Shown piece by piece: positions 49,874 to 59,772 of a stretch of 64,000 nucleotides of DNA (within the stretch, counting starts at the first letter, position 1; the number at the start of each line of letters is the position of its first letter). The DNA comes from Microbacterium murale (lineage in GTDB: Bacteria > Actinomycetota > Actinomycetes > Actinomycetales > Microbacteriaceae): contig NZ_BMCM01000008.1 in assembly GCF_014635185.1 (NCBI RefSeq), forward strand, positions 48,097 through 112,096, given 5' to 3'. The notes under the pieces were generated by a model. That model had not been told where the DNA came from, made no database searches, and worked only from the letters and a program-made list of their open reading frames with translations. Both the position numbers and the translations under genes were made by a program.

Positions 49874-51931
49874 ATGGTCGACGCCGCCGTCCGCACCGCA
49901 ACGACACACCGAGACGACGATGCGCCCCGCATCGATGTCGACCGGGTCAACGACCTTCTGCTCGGAACCTGGGCCGACACGCGCCGCACCGCGCGCGAGA
50001 TGATCAAGGACCCGGCCTTCTGGCGGATGGATGAGCTCGGCAAGGACGAGCACCGCGAACGCGTGCTCAGCCAGCTGCACCTCCTGGTCGAGAACAAGGC
50101 CGTGCACCGCGCGTTCCCCAAGGAGTTCGGCGGCGAAGCGAACAACGGCGCCAACATCTCCGGCTTCGAGGAGCTCGTCGCGGCCGACCCGAGCCTGCAG
50201 ATCAAGGCCGGCGTGCAGTGGGGCCTGTTCGGATCCGCCGTGCTCCAGCTCGGCACCGAAGAGCACCACAGGAAGTGGCTCCCCGGAATCATGGACCTCA
50301 CGATCCCCGGCGCGTTCGCGATGACCGAGATCGGACACGGCTCCGACGTGGCAGCCGCGGGCACGACCGCGACATACGATCCCGAGACCGAGGAGTTCGT
50401 GATCGACACGCCGTTCCGCGCGGCCACGAAGGAGTTCCTCGGCAACGCCGCACTGCACGGCGTCGCGGCAACGGTGTTCGCACAGCTCATCACGAACGGC
50501 GTCAGCCACGGCGTGCACTGCTTCTACGTGCCGCTTCGCGGCGAGGACGGCAACGACCTGCCTGGCATCGGCCGCGAGGACGACGGCCTCAAGGGCGGCC
50601 TCAACGGCATCGACAACGGCCGCCTCTCCTTCGACCACGTGCGCATCCCCCGCACCAACCTGCTGAACAAGTACGGCGATGTCGCCGCGGACGGCACCTA
50701 CACGAGCCCGATCGACAGCCCCGGTCGCCGCTTCTTCACGATGCTCGGCACCCTGGTGCAGGGTCGTGTGTCACTTGACGGCGCAGCATCCTGGGGCTCC
50801 GCCCTCGGCCTCTACATCGCGATCACCTACGCCACCCAGCGCCGCCAGTTCGACGGAGCGGACGGGCAGGAGGTCGTGCTGCTCGACTACGGCAAGCACC
50901 AGCGCCGCCTGCTGCCGCGCCTGGCCACCACCTACGCGCAGATCTTCGCGCACGACGAGTTCCTGCAGAAGTTCGACGGCGTGTTCTCGGGCCGCACCGA
51001 CACCCCGGACGACCGCGAAGACCTCGAGACCCTCGCCGCAGCGCTCAAGCCGCTGTCGACCTGGCACGCACTCGACACGCTGCAGGAGGCCCGTGAGGCC
51101 TGCGGCGGCGCCGGCTACATGTTCGAGAACCGTCTGGTCGGTCTGCGAGCCGACCTCGACATCTACGTCACCTTCGAGGGCGACAACAACATCCTGCTGC
51201 AGTTGGTGGGCAAGCGACTGCTGACGGATTTCGCGAAGCAGTTCAAGGACAAGGATGCCGCGGCGCTCGCCAAATACGCCGTCGGTCAGACCGCGGGCAA
51301 GGTGTTCCACGGCGCTGGACTGCGCCGCTTCGGTCAGAACATCGCCGACTTCGGCTCGACCGCGCGCTCGGTCGAGAACGGTCTTCGTGCCGAGCAGCAG
51401 CACGAGCTGCTGGCCGACCGCGTGCAGCAGATGATCGCCGACATCGCCGGTCGCCTGCGTCCAGCGGGTAAGGACAAGGTGCTCGGCGAGAAGCTCTTCA
51501 ACGAGAACCAGGCGGATCTGATCGAGGCCGCTCGTGCGCACGGCGAGCTGCTGCAGTGGGAGGCGTTCACGGATGCTGTCAACAGCATGCCCGACGACGG
51601 CACACGGCACGTGCTCACCTGGCTGCGCGACCTCTTCGGACTGCAGCTCATCGAGAAGCACCTCGCCTGGCACATCATCAACGGACGCCTGTCGACGCAG
51701 CGCGCTGCGGCGGTCTCGAGCTACATCGACCGCCTCTGCCTGCGACTGCGTCCGCACGCGCTCGACCTGGTGAACGCCTTCGGCTACGAGCCCGAGCACG
51801 TGCGCGCGCCCATCGCCAGTGGTGTGGAGCTGGAGCGTCAGAACGAGGCGCGGGCGTACTACGCAGAGCTCGCGGCATCCGGCCAGGCGCCGATCTCGGA
51901 GAAGGCCCTCAAGAAGCAGAAGAAGGCCTGA
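49874..51931 (+). CDS. acyl-CoA dehydrogenase/oxidase family protein
   Basis: A 685-residue flavoprotein much longer than ordinary acyl-CoA dehydrogenases and similar in plan to acyl-CoA oxidases: N-terminal helical domain, FAD/beta domain with AMTEIGHGSDVAAAGTTATYD near residue 145, the second helical domain with EACGGAGYMFENRLVGLRADLDIYVTFEGDNNILLQ near 410, and a C-terminal helical ACOX-like domain. It would carry out the first step of beta-oxidation, passing electrons either to ETF or to oxygen. GAGAGGA precedes ATG 49874. A basic C-terminal tail ends EKALKKQKKA. Confidence 0.92.
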   Translation: MVDAAVRTATTHRDDDAPRIDVDRVNDLLLGTWADTRRTAREMIKDPAFWRMDELGKDEHRERVLSQLHLLVENKAVHRAFPKEFGGEANNGANISGFEELVAADPSLQIKAGVQWGLFGSAVLQLGTEEHHRKWLPGIMDLTIPGAFAMTEIGHGSDVAAAGTTATYDPETEEFVIDTPFRAATKEFLGNAALHGVAATVFAQLITNGVSHGVHCFYVPLRGEDGNDLPGIGREDDGLKGGLNGIDNGRLSFDHVRIPRTNLLNKYGDVAADGTYTSPIDSPGRRFFTMLGTLVQGRVSLDGAASWGSALGLYIAITYATQRRQFDGADGQEVVLLDYGKHQRRLLPRLATTYAQIFAHDEFLQKFDGVFSGRTDTPDDREDLETLAAALKPLSTWHALDTLQEAREACGGAGYMFENRLVGLRADLDIYVTFEGDNNILLQLVGKRLLTDFAKQFKDKDAAALAKYAVGQTAGKVFHGAGLRRFGQNIADFGSTARSVENGLRAEQQHELLADRVQQMIADIAGRLRPAGKDKVLGEKLFNENQADLIEAARAHGELLQWEAFTDAVNSMPDDGTRHVLTWLRDLFGLQLIEKHLAWHIINGRLSTQRAAAVSSYIDRLCLRLRPHALDLVNAFGYEPEHVRAPIASGVELERQNEARAYYAELAASGQAPISEKALKKQKKA

Positions 51932-51962
51932 CGCCCCGTCGGGTGGTGTCCGACCCGCCGGA

Positions 51963-51968
51963 TAGCGT
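51963..51968 (+). promoter_or_regulatory. probable -10 box of tag, leaderless start
   Basis: TAGCGT lies 6 bp before the ATG at 51975. Confidence 0.4.
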
Positions 51969-51974
51969 TGTGTC

Positions 51975-52544
51975 ATGACCTCCCTCCTCACCGGTGCCGA
52001 CGGACGCGCGCGTTGCGCGTGGATCGGAGCAGATGCCGAATACGCCAGGTACCACGACGAGGAGTGGGGCGTGCCGCTGCACGGCGGCCGCGCGCTCTTC
52101 GAGAAGATGGCGCTCGAGGGGTTCCAGGCCGGGCTCAGCTGGATCACGATCCTGCGCAAGCGTCCGCGTTTCCGTGAGGTGTTCGCGGGGTTCGACCCCG
52201 AGGCGGTCGCCGCGTTCGATGAGGACGACGTCGAGACCCTGATGGCGGATGCCGGGATCATCCGCAACCGCGCGAAGATCCTCGCCACGATCGGCAACGC
52301 GCGCCTCGTGACGGAGATGGTGGAGGGTGATCTCGACGAGCTGATGTGGTCGTTCGCCCCGGCCCCCGGCGCCCGTCCTCGTTCCTTCGACGACGTGCCT
52401 GCGGTGACCGCCGAGTCGACCGCGATGAGCAAGGCGCTGCGCGCCCGCGGGTTCCGATTCGTCGGAGCGACCACCATGTACGCGCTGATGCAGTCGACGG
52501 GCATGGTCGATGACCACGTGGAGGGATGCTGGCGGGCTGCCTGA
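51975..52544 (+). CDS. tag: DNA-3-methyladenine glycosylase I
   Basis: A 189-residue base-excision enzyme that removes 3-methyladenine. RCAWIGADAEYARYHDEEWGVPLHGGR at the N-terminus and MQSTGMVDDHVEGCW at the C-terminus carry the zinc ligands (Cys, His, His, Cys), and EKMALEGFQAGLSWITIL is the conserved helix over the base pocket. The Glu of EEWG and the aromatic residues of the pocket are present. Length is normal. Confidence 0.95.
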   Translation: MTSLLTGADGRARCAWIGADAEYARYHDEEWGVPLHGGRALFEKMALEGFQAGLSWITILRKRPRFREVFAGFDPEAVAAFDEDDVETLMADAGIIRNRAKILATIGNARLVTEMVEGDLDELMWSFAPAPGARPRSFDDVPAVTAESTAMSKALRARGFRFVGATTMYALMQSTGMVDDHVEGCWRAA

Positions 52545-52550
52545 TCAGAT

Positions 52551-52564
52551 GGGCATTTCTGCCC
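52551..52564 (+). terminator. weak hairpin after tag
   Basis: GGGCA-TTTC-TGCCC, a 5-bp stem just after the tag stop, followed by GTGGGG rather than a T-tract. Confidence 0.3.
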
Positions 52565-52588
52565 GTGGGGCGCTTCGCCTGCGGCAGT

Positions 52589-52662
52589 TAGTATGTACCG
52601 GTGCCTCCTGCCGCGAGTGGCTGTGAACGGCGCCGACGACGAAGCAGATGTTAATCGGGGGA
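52589..52662 (+). promoter_or_regulatory. probable promoter and ribosome binding site of the giant surface protein gene
   Basis: TAGTAT (52589-52594) is a good -10 box; the -35 is unclear. GGGGGA (52657-52662) lies 9 bp before ATG 52672. The 77-nt stretch between is GC-rich without a clear hairpin. Confidence 0.45.
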
Positions 52663-52671
52663 TGACTGACG

Positions 52672-55600
52672 ATGAAGGCGCTGTCATGGTTGCGCGCGAA
52701 GCCGAAGACAGCCGCATCGGTTGCGGGTGTCACAGCGGCGGTCGTCGCGATCGGCACGCTCGCCTTCGCGTATGAAGGCAATCCGACCACGAAGGTCGAT
52801 CTGAACGACGGCGGCGTCTGGATCACGAAGTCATCGTCGCTGATGGTCGGCCACTTCAACAACGAGTCCACCCTCCTCGACGGCGGATTGCGCACGACGG
52901 GCGAGGGCTTCGACATCCTCCAGGACGAGTCGACCGTGCTCGTGACGGACCGCACCGACGCGACGCTCACGGCCGTCGACTCCGCGCGCGTCTCGCTGGG
53001 CGACAGCACCACCATCCCCGGGTCGGCGAAGGTGGCGCTCGGTGCGCAGACCGCGGCGATCCTCGACACCGAGTCGGGCGACCTCTGGGTCGTGCCGGTC
53101 AAGGGCATATCCGGCTTCGAGCTGCAGGGGACGGATCCGCTCGTCGAACTGGGCAAGAACTCCGACGTGACCGTCGGTCAGGACGGCGCGGTGTATGCCG
53201 TCTCCGGCGAGAGCGCCGAAGTTGTCACCATCCCGGTCGACAACGAGGGCGAAGCACTCGACCCGCAGTCCGCCTCTCTCGGAGAGATCGACACGTCGAT
53301 CGCTCCCACCATCACGGTGGTCGGTGAGACGCCCGTCGTGCTGTCGCCGGCCGACAGCGCCGTGATGACTCCCGGCGGATTCCGCACCGAGATCCCCGAG
53401 GCCGACTCTGCCGTGCTCCAGTACGCGTCGGCGGCGACGGATGCCGTGACCGTGGCGACAGCATCTCAACTGATCGACGTTCCGCTCGACGGGGCCGAGC
53501 CGGTCGTGACCAAGGCCGGCGGTGACGGGACCCCTGCGGCGCCCGTGTCGTTGCTCGGCTGCACGTACGGCGCCTGGTCCGGCACCGGCGCGTTCGTCCG
53601 CGACTGTCCAGGCGGCGATGACGACGTCAACGAAGAAGTCCCGGGCGTCGAGTCTTCGGCGACGCTGAAGTTCCGCGTGAACCGCGACGTCATCATCCTC
53701 AACGACACGGTCGGCGGCGCGGCGTGGCTCGCCGACGAGAGCCTTCAGCAGGTCGACAACTGGGACGACCTGACCCCGCCCGAGGGCGAGACCGAGGACG
53801 AGGAGGACACCACGCAGGAGACCGTGGAGACCACCCTCCCGGTGCGCACGGACGTGAACACGCCGCCCGTCGCAGAAGACGACGAATTCGGCGTGCGTCC
53901 TGGTCAGACCACGGCACTGCCCGTGCTCGACAACGACAACGACCCCGACGGCGACGTGCTGGTCGCGGCGATCGCGGAGCAGCAGCCCTCGATCGGAACC
54001 GTGCAGCCCATCTACGACGGCGGCTCGCTGCAGATCGCCGTGGGAGAGGATGCCTCTGGCTCGGCATCCTTCGCGTACGAGGTGGATGACGGCCGCGGCG
54101 GCACGGACACGGCGAACGTGAACCTCTCGGTCAAGGACTGGGACACCAACACCGCCCCGAAGCCGAAGCGCACGACGGCGCTGGCGATCGAGACCGGCGG
54201 CACGATCTCGTACAACATCCTGCCGGACTGGATCGACCCGGAGGGCGACGACATCTACCTGCGTGAGGTCATCGCGGCCCCGGGCGACGAGGTCGAGTTC
54301 ACCACCGACGGGCAGATCACGTACCGCGCCACGGCGAGCCTGCAGGGCCGCAAGGAAGTGGAGATCTCGGTCGCCGATGCTCTCGGCGAGATCGCGACGG
54401 GCACCCTCGTGCTCGACGTGCGCCCTGCAGGATCGACGCTGCCGAAGACGAATGCCGATCACGTGATGACCCGTGTCGGCGAGCAGGTGACGGTGTCGCC
54501 GCTCGCGAACGACTCCAGTTCCGGTCAGGAGCAGCTTCGCCTCACCAGGGTCAACGGCGATGAGACGCCGGGCGCGACGGTCGAGCCCGACTATCCGAAC
54601 AAGACCTTCACCTTCAGCGCTCCCGCACCCGGTGTGTACTACGTGCTGTACGAGGTCGCTGCGGGACCGAACGGTGTGCCGGGCATCGTCCGCATCGACG
54701 TCGCCGACGCGAGCGAGCAGGACCTGCCTCCGGTCGCGGTGCGCGATGTCGCACTGCTACCGACCGGCGGCGAGGTGCTGCTGGGCGTGCTGAACAACGA
54801 CACGGATCCCTCCGGCGGCATCCTGGTGATCCAGTCGGTGAGCGTGGAACCCGGCAGCGGCATCTCTGTCTCGGTGCTGAACCACGAGTCGCTGCGCATC
54901 GGTGACCAGGGTGCTCTCGACGAGCAGGTGCGCATCAGCTACCGCATCTCGAACGGGTCCAAGACCGCCGAGGGCGAGGTGGTCGTCATCCCGATCCCCG
55001 CGCCGGAGAAGATCCTTCCTCCCGTCACCACCCCGGATCAGGCCGTGGTGCGCGTCGGCGACGTCGTGACAATTCCGGTGCTCGACAACGACACGAGCCC
55101 GGTCGGCGACGCGCTGACTCTCGAGCCCGAACTGGTCGAGCCCTTCGTCGAACCGGAGGACGGCGAGATCTTCGTCTCGCAGGATGCCGTGCGCTTCAAG
55201 GCGGGCGACGAACCCAAGACCGTCTACGCCACTTACGAGGTGTCCGACACGCGTGGGAACAAGGTCGGCGGGTACATCACGATCCAGATCGTGCCTGTTC
55301 AGGATGACAATGCTGCACCTCGTCCGCAGGACATCACCACACGTGTGCTCAGCGGCAACGTCGCGAACATCGCGGTGCCGCTGGACGGCATCGACGCCGA
55401 CGGCGACTCCGTCGAGTTGATCGGTCTCGCCTCGAACCCGAAGAAGGGGCGGATCACCGAGGTCGCGCAGAACTACTTCGTCTACGAGGCGTACGCCGAT
55501 TCTGCGGGCGTCGACACTTTCTCGTATCGGGTGCGCGACCGTCTCGGCAAGGAGGGCACGGCGACGATCCGCGTCGGCGTCGCCCCGGCCGAAGAGATGA

Positions 55601-58600
55601 ACCAGGCGCCGTACGCGGTCAAGGATGCTGTCGTCGTGCGTCCAGGGCGCGAGATCGCCGTGCCGGTGATGCTGAACGACTCCGACCCCGAGGGCGACAC
55701 CTTGTCGCTCGTGAAGGACGGACTCGTCCTGCCGGAGGACTCAGAACTCGAGGCCCGCGTCTCGGGGGACCGGGTGCTCGTACAGGCGCCGGATCGTGCG
55801 GTCGAGACCTCGCTGCAGTACACAGTCAGCGACTCCCGCGGTGCGCCCGCGCAGGCCGTGCTGCAGATCACAGTGGACGAGGACGTGCCGCTGCTGGCAC
55901 CGATCGCGCGTGATGATCGCGTGCTGCCCACCGACCTCACCGACGGCGGGCTCACCAGCGATGTGGACATCCTCGCCAATGACGAGGATCCGGACGGCAC
56001 GACCGAAGCGCTTGAGGTCGAGGTCGGTGCAGGCGGCACCCTGCTCGATGACGGCAAGGTGCGCGTCACCGTCGGCGATGAGATGCAGCTGATCCGCTAC
56101 ACGCTCACCGACCGCGATGAGCTGTCGACGTCGGCGTTCATCTTCGTTCCGGCCGTGAAGGACCTGAGGCCCTCGCTCACCTCGACCAAGCCCGTCGAGG
56201 TCATCAGCGGAGAGACCAAAGAACTGCCCCTGGACGAGTACGTGACGGTCGCCGGCGGTGGATCCGTCGTGATCACTGAGCACGCGAAGGTGAGCGCATC
56301 GAACGCAGATGGCGCCGACCTGGTCAAGGACGCCAGCACGCTCGTCTACACCTCGAAGCCCGGCTTCTACGGCGAAGACGGCATCTCGTTCGAGGTCACG
56401 GACGGCACCGGGCCCGATGATCCGGACGGTCGAAAGGCCACTCTGACGATCCCGGTCACCGTGCTGCCGCCAGACAACCAGCCGCCCACGTTCACGCGCG
56501 CCGAGATCAACGTCGCACCCGGCGAGGCTGCAACGACGCTCGATCTCGAGGCGCTGACCACGGATCCAGATCCGGAGGATGCCGGTAAGCACGAGTTCTC
56601 GCTCGAGGGCGACCCCGGAAACGGTCTGACTGCGCGCACCGACGGAGCGTCTCTGAGCGTCGAGGCGGCGTCGAACGCGAAGAAGGGCACGAGCCAGACG
56701 CTCACCGTCAAGGTCACAGACGGCGAGACCGAGGCGGTCGAGGGCACCGTGATCGTGAACGTCACGGCATCGACGCGTGCGATGGCGACGGCGAACACCG
56801 ACACGATCGACGAGGCGGATCAGGGCGAGACCATCTCGGTGCCCGTGCTCGCGAATGACTTCAACCCGTTCCCCGAGACCCCGCTGAAGCTCGTGTCGGC
56901 CGCACCGGAATCCGGCAGCGGCAGCGCCACGGTCGAGGGCAATGAGGTCCGGGTGACCCCGGACAAGGAGTTCGTCGGCACGCTCGTCGTCAGGTACACG
57001 ATCGAGGATGCCACCGAGGATACCGATCGACACGTCGACGGCCGCATTGTGCTGACGGTCCAGGGCGTACCGGAGGCGCCGGGCCGACCGCAGGTGACGA
57101 GTGTGCAGGACCGAACCGTCGTGGTGTCATTCTCGGCACCGTCAAACAACGGTGCCGAGATCTCCAAATACACCGTCTCGAGCACCTCGGGAAGCGCGTA
57201 CAGCAAGGAGTGCGCGTCGACGACGTGCACGCTGGACGGTCTGACGAACAACGTCGAGTACACCTTCCAGGTCATCGCGACCAACCGTGTCGGGGACTCA
57301 GAGCCGTCGGGGGCATCTGCGGTCGCACGCCCCGATGCGCGTCCCGACACCCCGGTCGCGCCGACGCTCGTCTTCGGCGACAAGTCGCTGGCGGTGGCCT
57401 GGACCACGCCGACCACCCCGGGTTCTCCAGTCGAGTCGTACAATCTTCAGATCTCGCCGGCGCCGCCATCCGGCATCACCGAGAAGACCGGTGTGTCAGG
57501 CAACTCGCTGACCTGGGAGGGACTGGAGAACGGCACCTCGTACCAGGTCAGGGTGCAGGCCGTGAACAGGGCTCCTGAGCCGTCGACGTACAGCGGATGG
57601 TCCCTCGCGGAGATTCCCGCCGGTCCGCCGGTGCAGCCGGCAGCGCCGACCACGTCGGAGCTCGCTGCGGTCGGCGACCAGGCGCAGATGAACGTGGTCT
57701 GGGCGGCACCGAACAACAACGGCGATTCGATCGACAGCTATCAGGTGCAGGTGCTCGAGGGCGGCTCGACGGTGCGGACGATCAACGTCCCCGCAGGACA
57801 GACCAGCCAGGCCGTCACCGTGCCCACATCGGAGCGGGGCTACACCTACATCGTCCGCGCTGAGAACAAGGCGGGGTGGGGAGCGTGGAGCCCGCCCTCG
57901 GCTGAGCGCCGCGGTGCGATCCGTCCGGACGCTCCGAACACCCCGTCGATCTCTGCAGACGACCGATCCATCACGATCGCCGACAACTACACCCTGACGG
58001 CGGAGCAGCGAAACGGTGCAAAGGCGTCCGAGATCAGCTACCAGTACCGGCTGAACGGCGGCGGATGGCAGGCCCTGACCAACAACACGATCGGCGGGCT
58101 CAGCAACGGCACGCAGTATCGGGTCGAGATCCGCGCGCTGTCCAATACCGGCACGGGCAGCTACACGGGTGTCGGGTCGGCCGCCTCCAACGCGGCGACG
58201 CCGTTCGGCATCCCGCCGCAGCCGAACGCGAGTGCGAGGAACAATGGCTCGAACATCACGCTCAGCTGGAGTAACAATGGCAACAACGGCGCTGCACTCA
58301 CCGACACACAGATCCGTATCCGTAACCAGAACGGTAACTGGAGCGGCTGGGAAAGCGTGGGCAACAGCGGTACCCGGAACGTCGGCAGCCCGTACTCGCA
58401 GAACTTTGCGATCGATGTGAGGGTGCAGAACAAGGCAGGCTGGTCGTCCGTGGCATCGGCGTCCGCGACTACGGACAAGAAGCCAGATCCGACGGCCAAC
58501 ACGGTCAAGGGAAAGTCCGGTTACTGGCCGCCTGGATGGGGCGGGAGCGGGTCCTGCACTACGCCCACGTGTGCATACATGGCCGTCCAGGTGAAGGACT

Positions 58601-58779
58601 TTCCGGCCGGAAACTACAGGCTCTATTGTGACGTCCCAGGCGACAGGCACGGGGGACAAACAAAATATGTCCCTGCCAACGGCAAGGTGGAGCTCGAGTG
58701 CTTCTACGGGATGCCCAATACGACCGTGAGCGTGTACATCGAGGGCTGGGGCTCCGCGCAGCCGATGACCTGGTACTAG
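52672..58779 (+). CDS. giant surface-type protein with Ig/cadherin-like and Fn3 modules
   Basis: A 2035-residue protein. Residues 14-36 are hydrophobic (SVAGVTAAVVAIGTLAFA), either a membrane anchor or a signal peptide with AFA before a possible cleavage. Residues about 45-330 look like a beta-propeller. From about 395 to 1450 come some nine Ig/cadherin-like modules marked by VLDNDNDPDGD (418), VLNNDTDPSGG (706), VLDNDTSPVGD (803), MLNDSDPEGD (1000), ILANDEDPDGT (about 1099), VLANDFNPF (about 1391); the Asp-rich turns could bind calcium. From about 1465 to 1930 are about five Fn3 domains. The last 90 residues hold four Cys. No sortase motif. It heads a tight operon with moxR, DUF58, TgpA and RDD genes; its role is unknown. 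Confidence 0.85.
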   Translation: MKALSWLRAKPKTAASVAGVTAAVVAIGTLAFAYEGNPTTKVDLNDGGVWITKSSSLMVGHFNNESTLLDGGLRTTGEGFDILQDESTVLVTDRTDATLTAVDSARVSLGDSTTIPGSAKVALGAQTAAILDTESGDLWVVPVKGISGFELQGTDPLVELGKNSDVTVGQDGAVYAVSGESAEVVTIPVDNEGEALDPQSASLGEIDTSIAPTITVVGETPVVLSPADSAVMTPGGFRTEIPEADSAVLQYASAATDAVTVATASQLIDVPLDGAEPVVTKAGGDGTPAAPVSLLGCTYGAWSGTGAFVRDCPGGDDDVNEEVPGVESSATLKFRVNRDVIILNDTVGGAAWLADESLQQVDNWDDLTPPEGETEDEEDTTQETVETTLPVRTDVNTPPVAEDDEFGVRPGQTTALPVLDNDNDPDGDVLVAAIAEQQPSIGTVQPIYDGGSLQIAVGEDASGSASFAYEVDDGRGGTDTANVNLSVKDWDTNTAPKPKRTTALAIETGGTISYNILPDWIDPEGDDIYLREVIAAPGDEVEFTTDGQITYRATASLQGRKEVEISVADALGEIATGTLVLDVRPAGSTLPKTNADHVMTRVGEQVTVSPLANDSSSGQEQLRLTRVNGDETPGATVEPDYPNKTFTFSAPAPGVYYVLYEVAAGPNGVPGIVRIDVADASEQDLPPVAVRDVALLPTGGEVLLGVLNNDTDPSGGILVIQSVSVEPGSGISVSVLNHESLRIGDQGALDEQVRISYRISNGSKTAEGEVVVIPIPAPEKILPPVTTPDQAVVRVGDVVTIPVLDNDTSPVGDALTLEPELVEPFVEPEDGEIFVSQDAVRFKAGDEPKTVYATYEVSDTRGNKVGGYITIQIVPVQDDNAAPRPQDITTRVLSGNVANIAVPLDGIDADGDSVELIGLASNPKKGRITEVAQNYFVYEAYADSAGVDTFSYRVRDRLGKEGTATIRVGVAPAEEMNQAPYAVKDAVVVRPGREIAVPVMLNDSDPEGDTLSLVKDGLVLPEDSELEARVSGDRVLVQAPDRAVETSLQYTVSDSRGAPAQAVLQITVDEDVPLLAPIARDDRVLPTDLTDGGLTSDVDILANDEDPDGTTEALEVEVGAGGTLLDDGKVRVTVGDEMQLIRYTLTDRDELSTSAFIFVPAVKDLRPSLTSTKPVEVISGETKELPLDEYVTVAGGGSVVITEHAKVSASNADGADLVKDASTLVYTSKPGFYGEDGISFEVTDGTGPDDPDGRKATLTIPVTVLPPDNQPPTFTRAEINVAPGEAATTLDLEALTTDPDPEDAGKHEFSLEGDPGNGLTARTDGASLSVEAASNAKKGTSQTLTVKVTDGETEAVEGTVIVNVTASTRAMATANTDTIDEADQGETISVPVLANDFNPFPETPLKLVSAAPESGSGSATVEGNEVRVTPDKEFVGTLVVRYTIEDATEDTDRHVDGRIVLTVQGVPEAPGRPQVTSVQDRTVVVSFSAPSNNGAEISKYTVSSTSGSAYSKECASTTCTLDGLTNNVEYTFQVIATNRVGDSEPSGASAVARPDARPDTPVAPTLVFGDKSLAVAWTTPTTPGSPVESYNLQISPAPPSGITEKTGVSGNSLTWEGLENGTSYQVRVQAVNRAPEPSTYSGWSLAEIPAGPPVQPAAPTTSELAAVGDQAQMNVVWAAPNNNGDSIDSYQVQVLEGGSTVRTINVPAGQTSQAVTVPTSERGYTYIVRAENKAGWGAWSPPSAERRGAIRPDAPNTPSISADDRSITIADNYTLTAEQRNGAKASEISYQYRLNGGGWQALTNNTIGGLSNGTQYRVEIRALSNTGTGSYTGVGSAASNAATPFGIPPQPNASARNNGSNITLSWSNNGNNGAALTDTQIRIRNQNGNWSGWESVGNSGTRNVGSPYSQNFAIDVRVQNKAGWSSVASASATTDKKPDPTANTVKGKSGYWPPGWGGSGSCTTPTCAYMAVQVKDFPAGNYRLYCDVPGDRHGGQTKYVPANGKVELECFYGMPNTTVSVYIEGWGSAQPMTWY

Positions 58780-58800
58780 TAAGAGAAAAGAGAATCGCGA

Positions 58801-59772
58801 ATGACCATGACCCCCGAACAGGCTGCCTGGTTCCAGGGCACCTTCACCCGCCTGGTCGACAACATCGACAAGGCCGTGCAGGGTAAGCGCGAGGTCGTCA
58901 GCCTGGTGCTGGCGGCCATGCTGGCCGAGGGCCACGTGCTCCTCGAGGATGCTCCTGGCACGGGGAAGACGAGTCTCGCGAAGGCGCTGGCCGCGACGGT
59001 GCAGGGCACGAGCTCTCGCATCCAGTTCACGCCCGACCTGCTCCCGTCCGACGTCACGGGTGTCACGATCTACGACCAGCAGGCGCACAAGTTCGAGTTC
59101 CACAAGGGTCCGATCTTCTCGTCGATCGTGCTCGCGGACGAGATCAACCGCGCCTCCCCGAAGACGCAGTCCGCCCTTCTCGAGGTCATGGAGGAGTCGA
59201 AGGTCACGGTCGACGGCGTCACCCACGAAGCCGGCCGTCCGTTCCTCGTCATCGCCACCCAGAACCCGGTCGAGCAGGCCGGCACGTACAAGCTGCCTGA
59301 GGCGCAGCTCGACCGCTTCCTCATCAAGACGTCGATCGGCTACCCCGACCTCGCGGTCACAGAGCTGATCCTCGCCGGAGCATCCGATCGCAATCCGTCG
59401 TCGAGCCTCTCCGCAATGATCACCACCGGTGCCGTCGCCGACATGGCCGACCTCGCCGCCAGTGCTCATGTCGAGCCAGCTGTGCTGCGCTACGTCGCCG
59501 AACTCGCAGAGGCGACTCGCAATGACAGCGGCGTGCGGCTCGGAGTGTCGGTGCGCGGGGCGATCGCCATGATCCGGCTCGCCAAGGTGTGGGCGGCCGC
59601 ACACGGCCGCCACTACGTGCTGCCGGACGACATCAAGACGCTCATCGCGCCGTCGTGGCAGCACCGTCTGATGCTCGACGCCGAGGCCGAGTTCGCCGGC
59701 ACCACCGCGGATGTGGTGATCAACCGCGTGCTCGAGACGATCGCGGCTCCCCAGGCGCGAACGGCGGCTTGA
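58801..59772 (+). CDS. MoxR family AAA+ ATPase
   Basis: A 323-residue AAA+ protein. Walker A is G53-T-G-K-T57 in EDAPGTGKTSLAKALA, Walker B is VLADEINRASPKTQSALLEVMEE near residue 110, and ATQNPVEQAGTYKLPEAQLDRF is sensor 1 and the arginine-finger region of MoxR. MoxR proteins work as chaperones with DUF58/VWA-domain partners, exactly the gene that follows with a 1-bp overlap. It starts 21 bp after the giant surface protein gene, with a GAGAAAAGAGAA purine-rich ribosome binding sequence. Confidence 0.95.
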   Translation: MTMTPEQAAWFQGTFTRLVDNIDKAVQGKREVVSLVLAAMLAEGHVLLEDAPGTGKTSLAKALAATVQGTSSRIQFTPDLLPSDVTGVTIYDQQAHKFEFHKGPIFSSIVLADEINRASPKTQSALLEVMEESKVTVDGVTHEAGRPFLVIATQNPVEQAGTYKLPEAQLDRFLIKTSIGYPDLAVTELILAGASDRNPSSSLSAMITTGAVADMADLAASAHVEPAVLRYVAELAEATRNDSGVRLGVSVRGAIAMIRLAKVWAAAHGRHYVLPDDIKTLIAPSWQHRLMLDAEAEFAGTTADVVINRVLETIAAPQARTAA

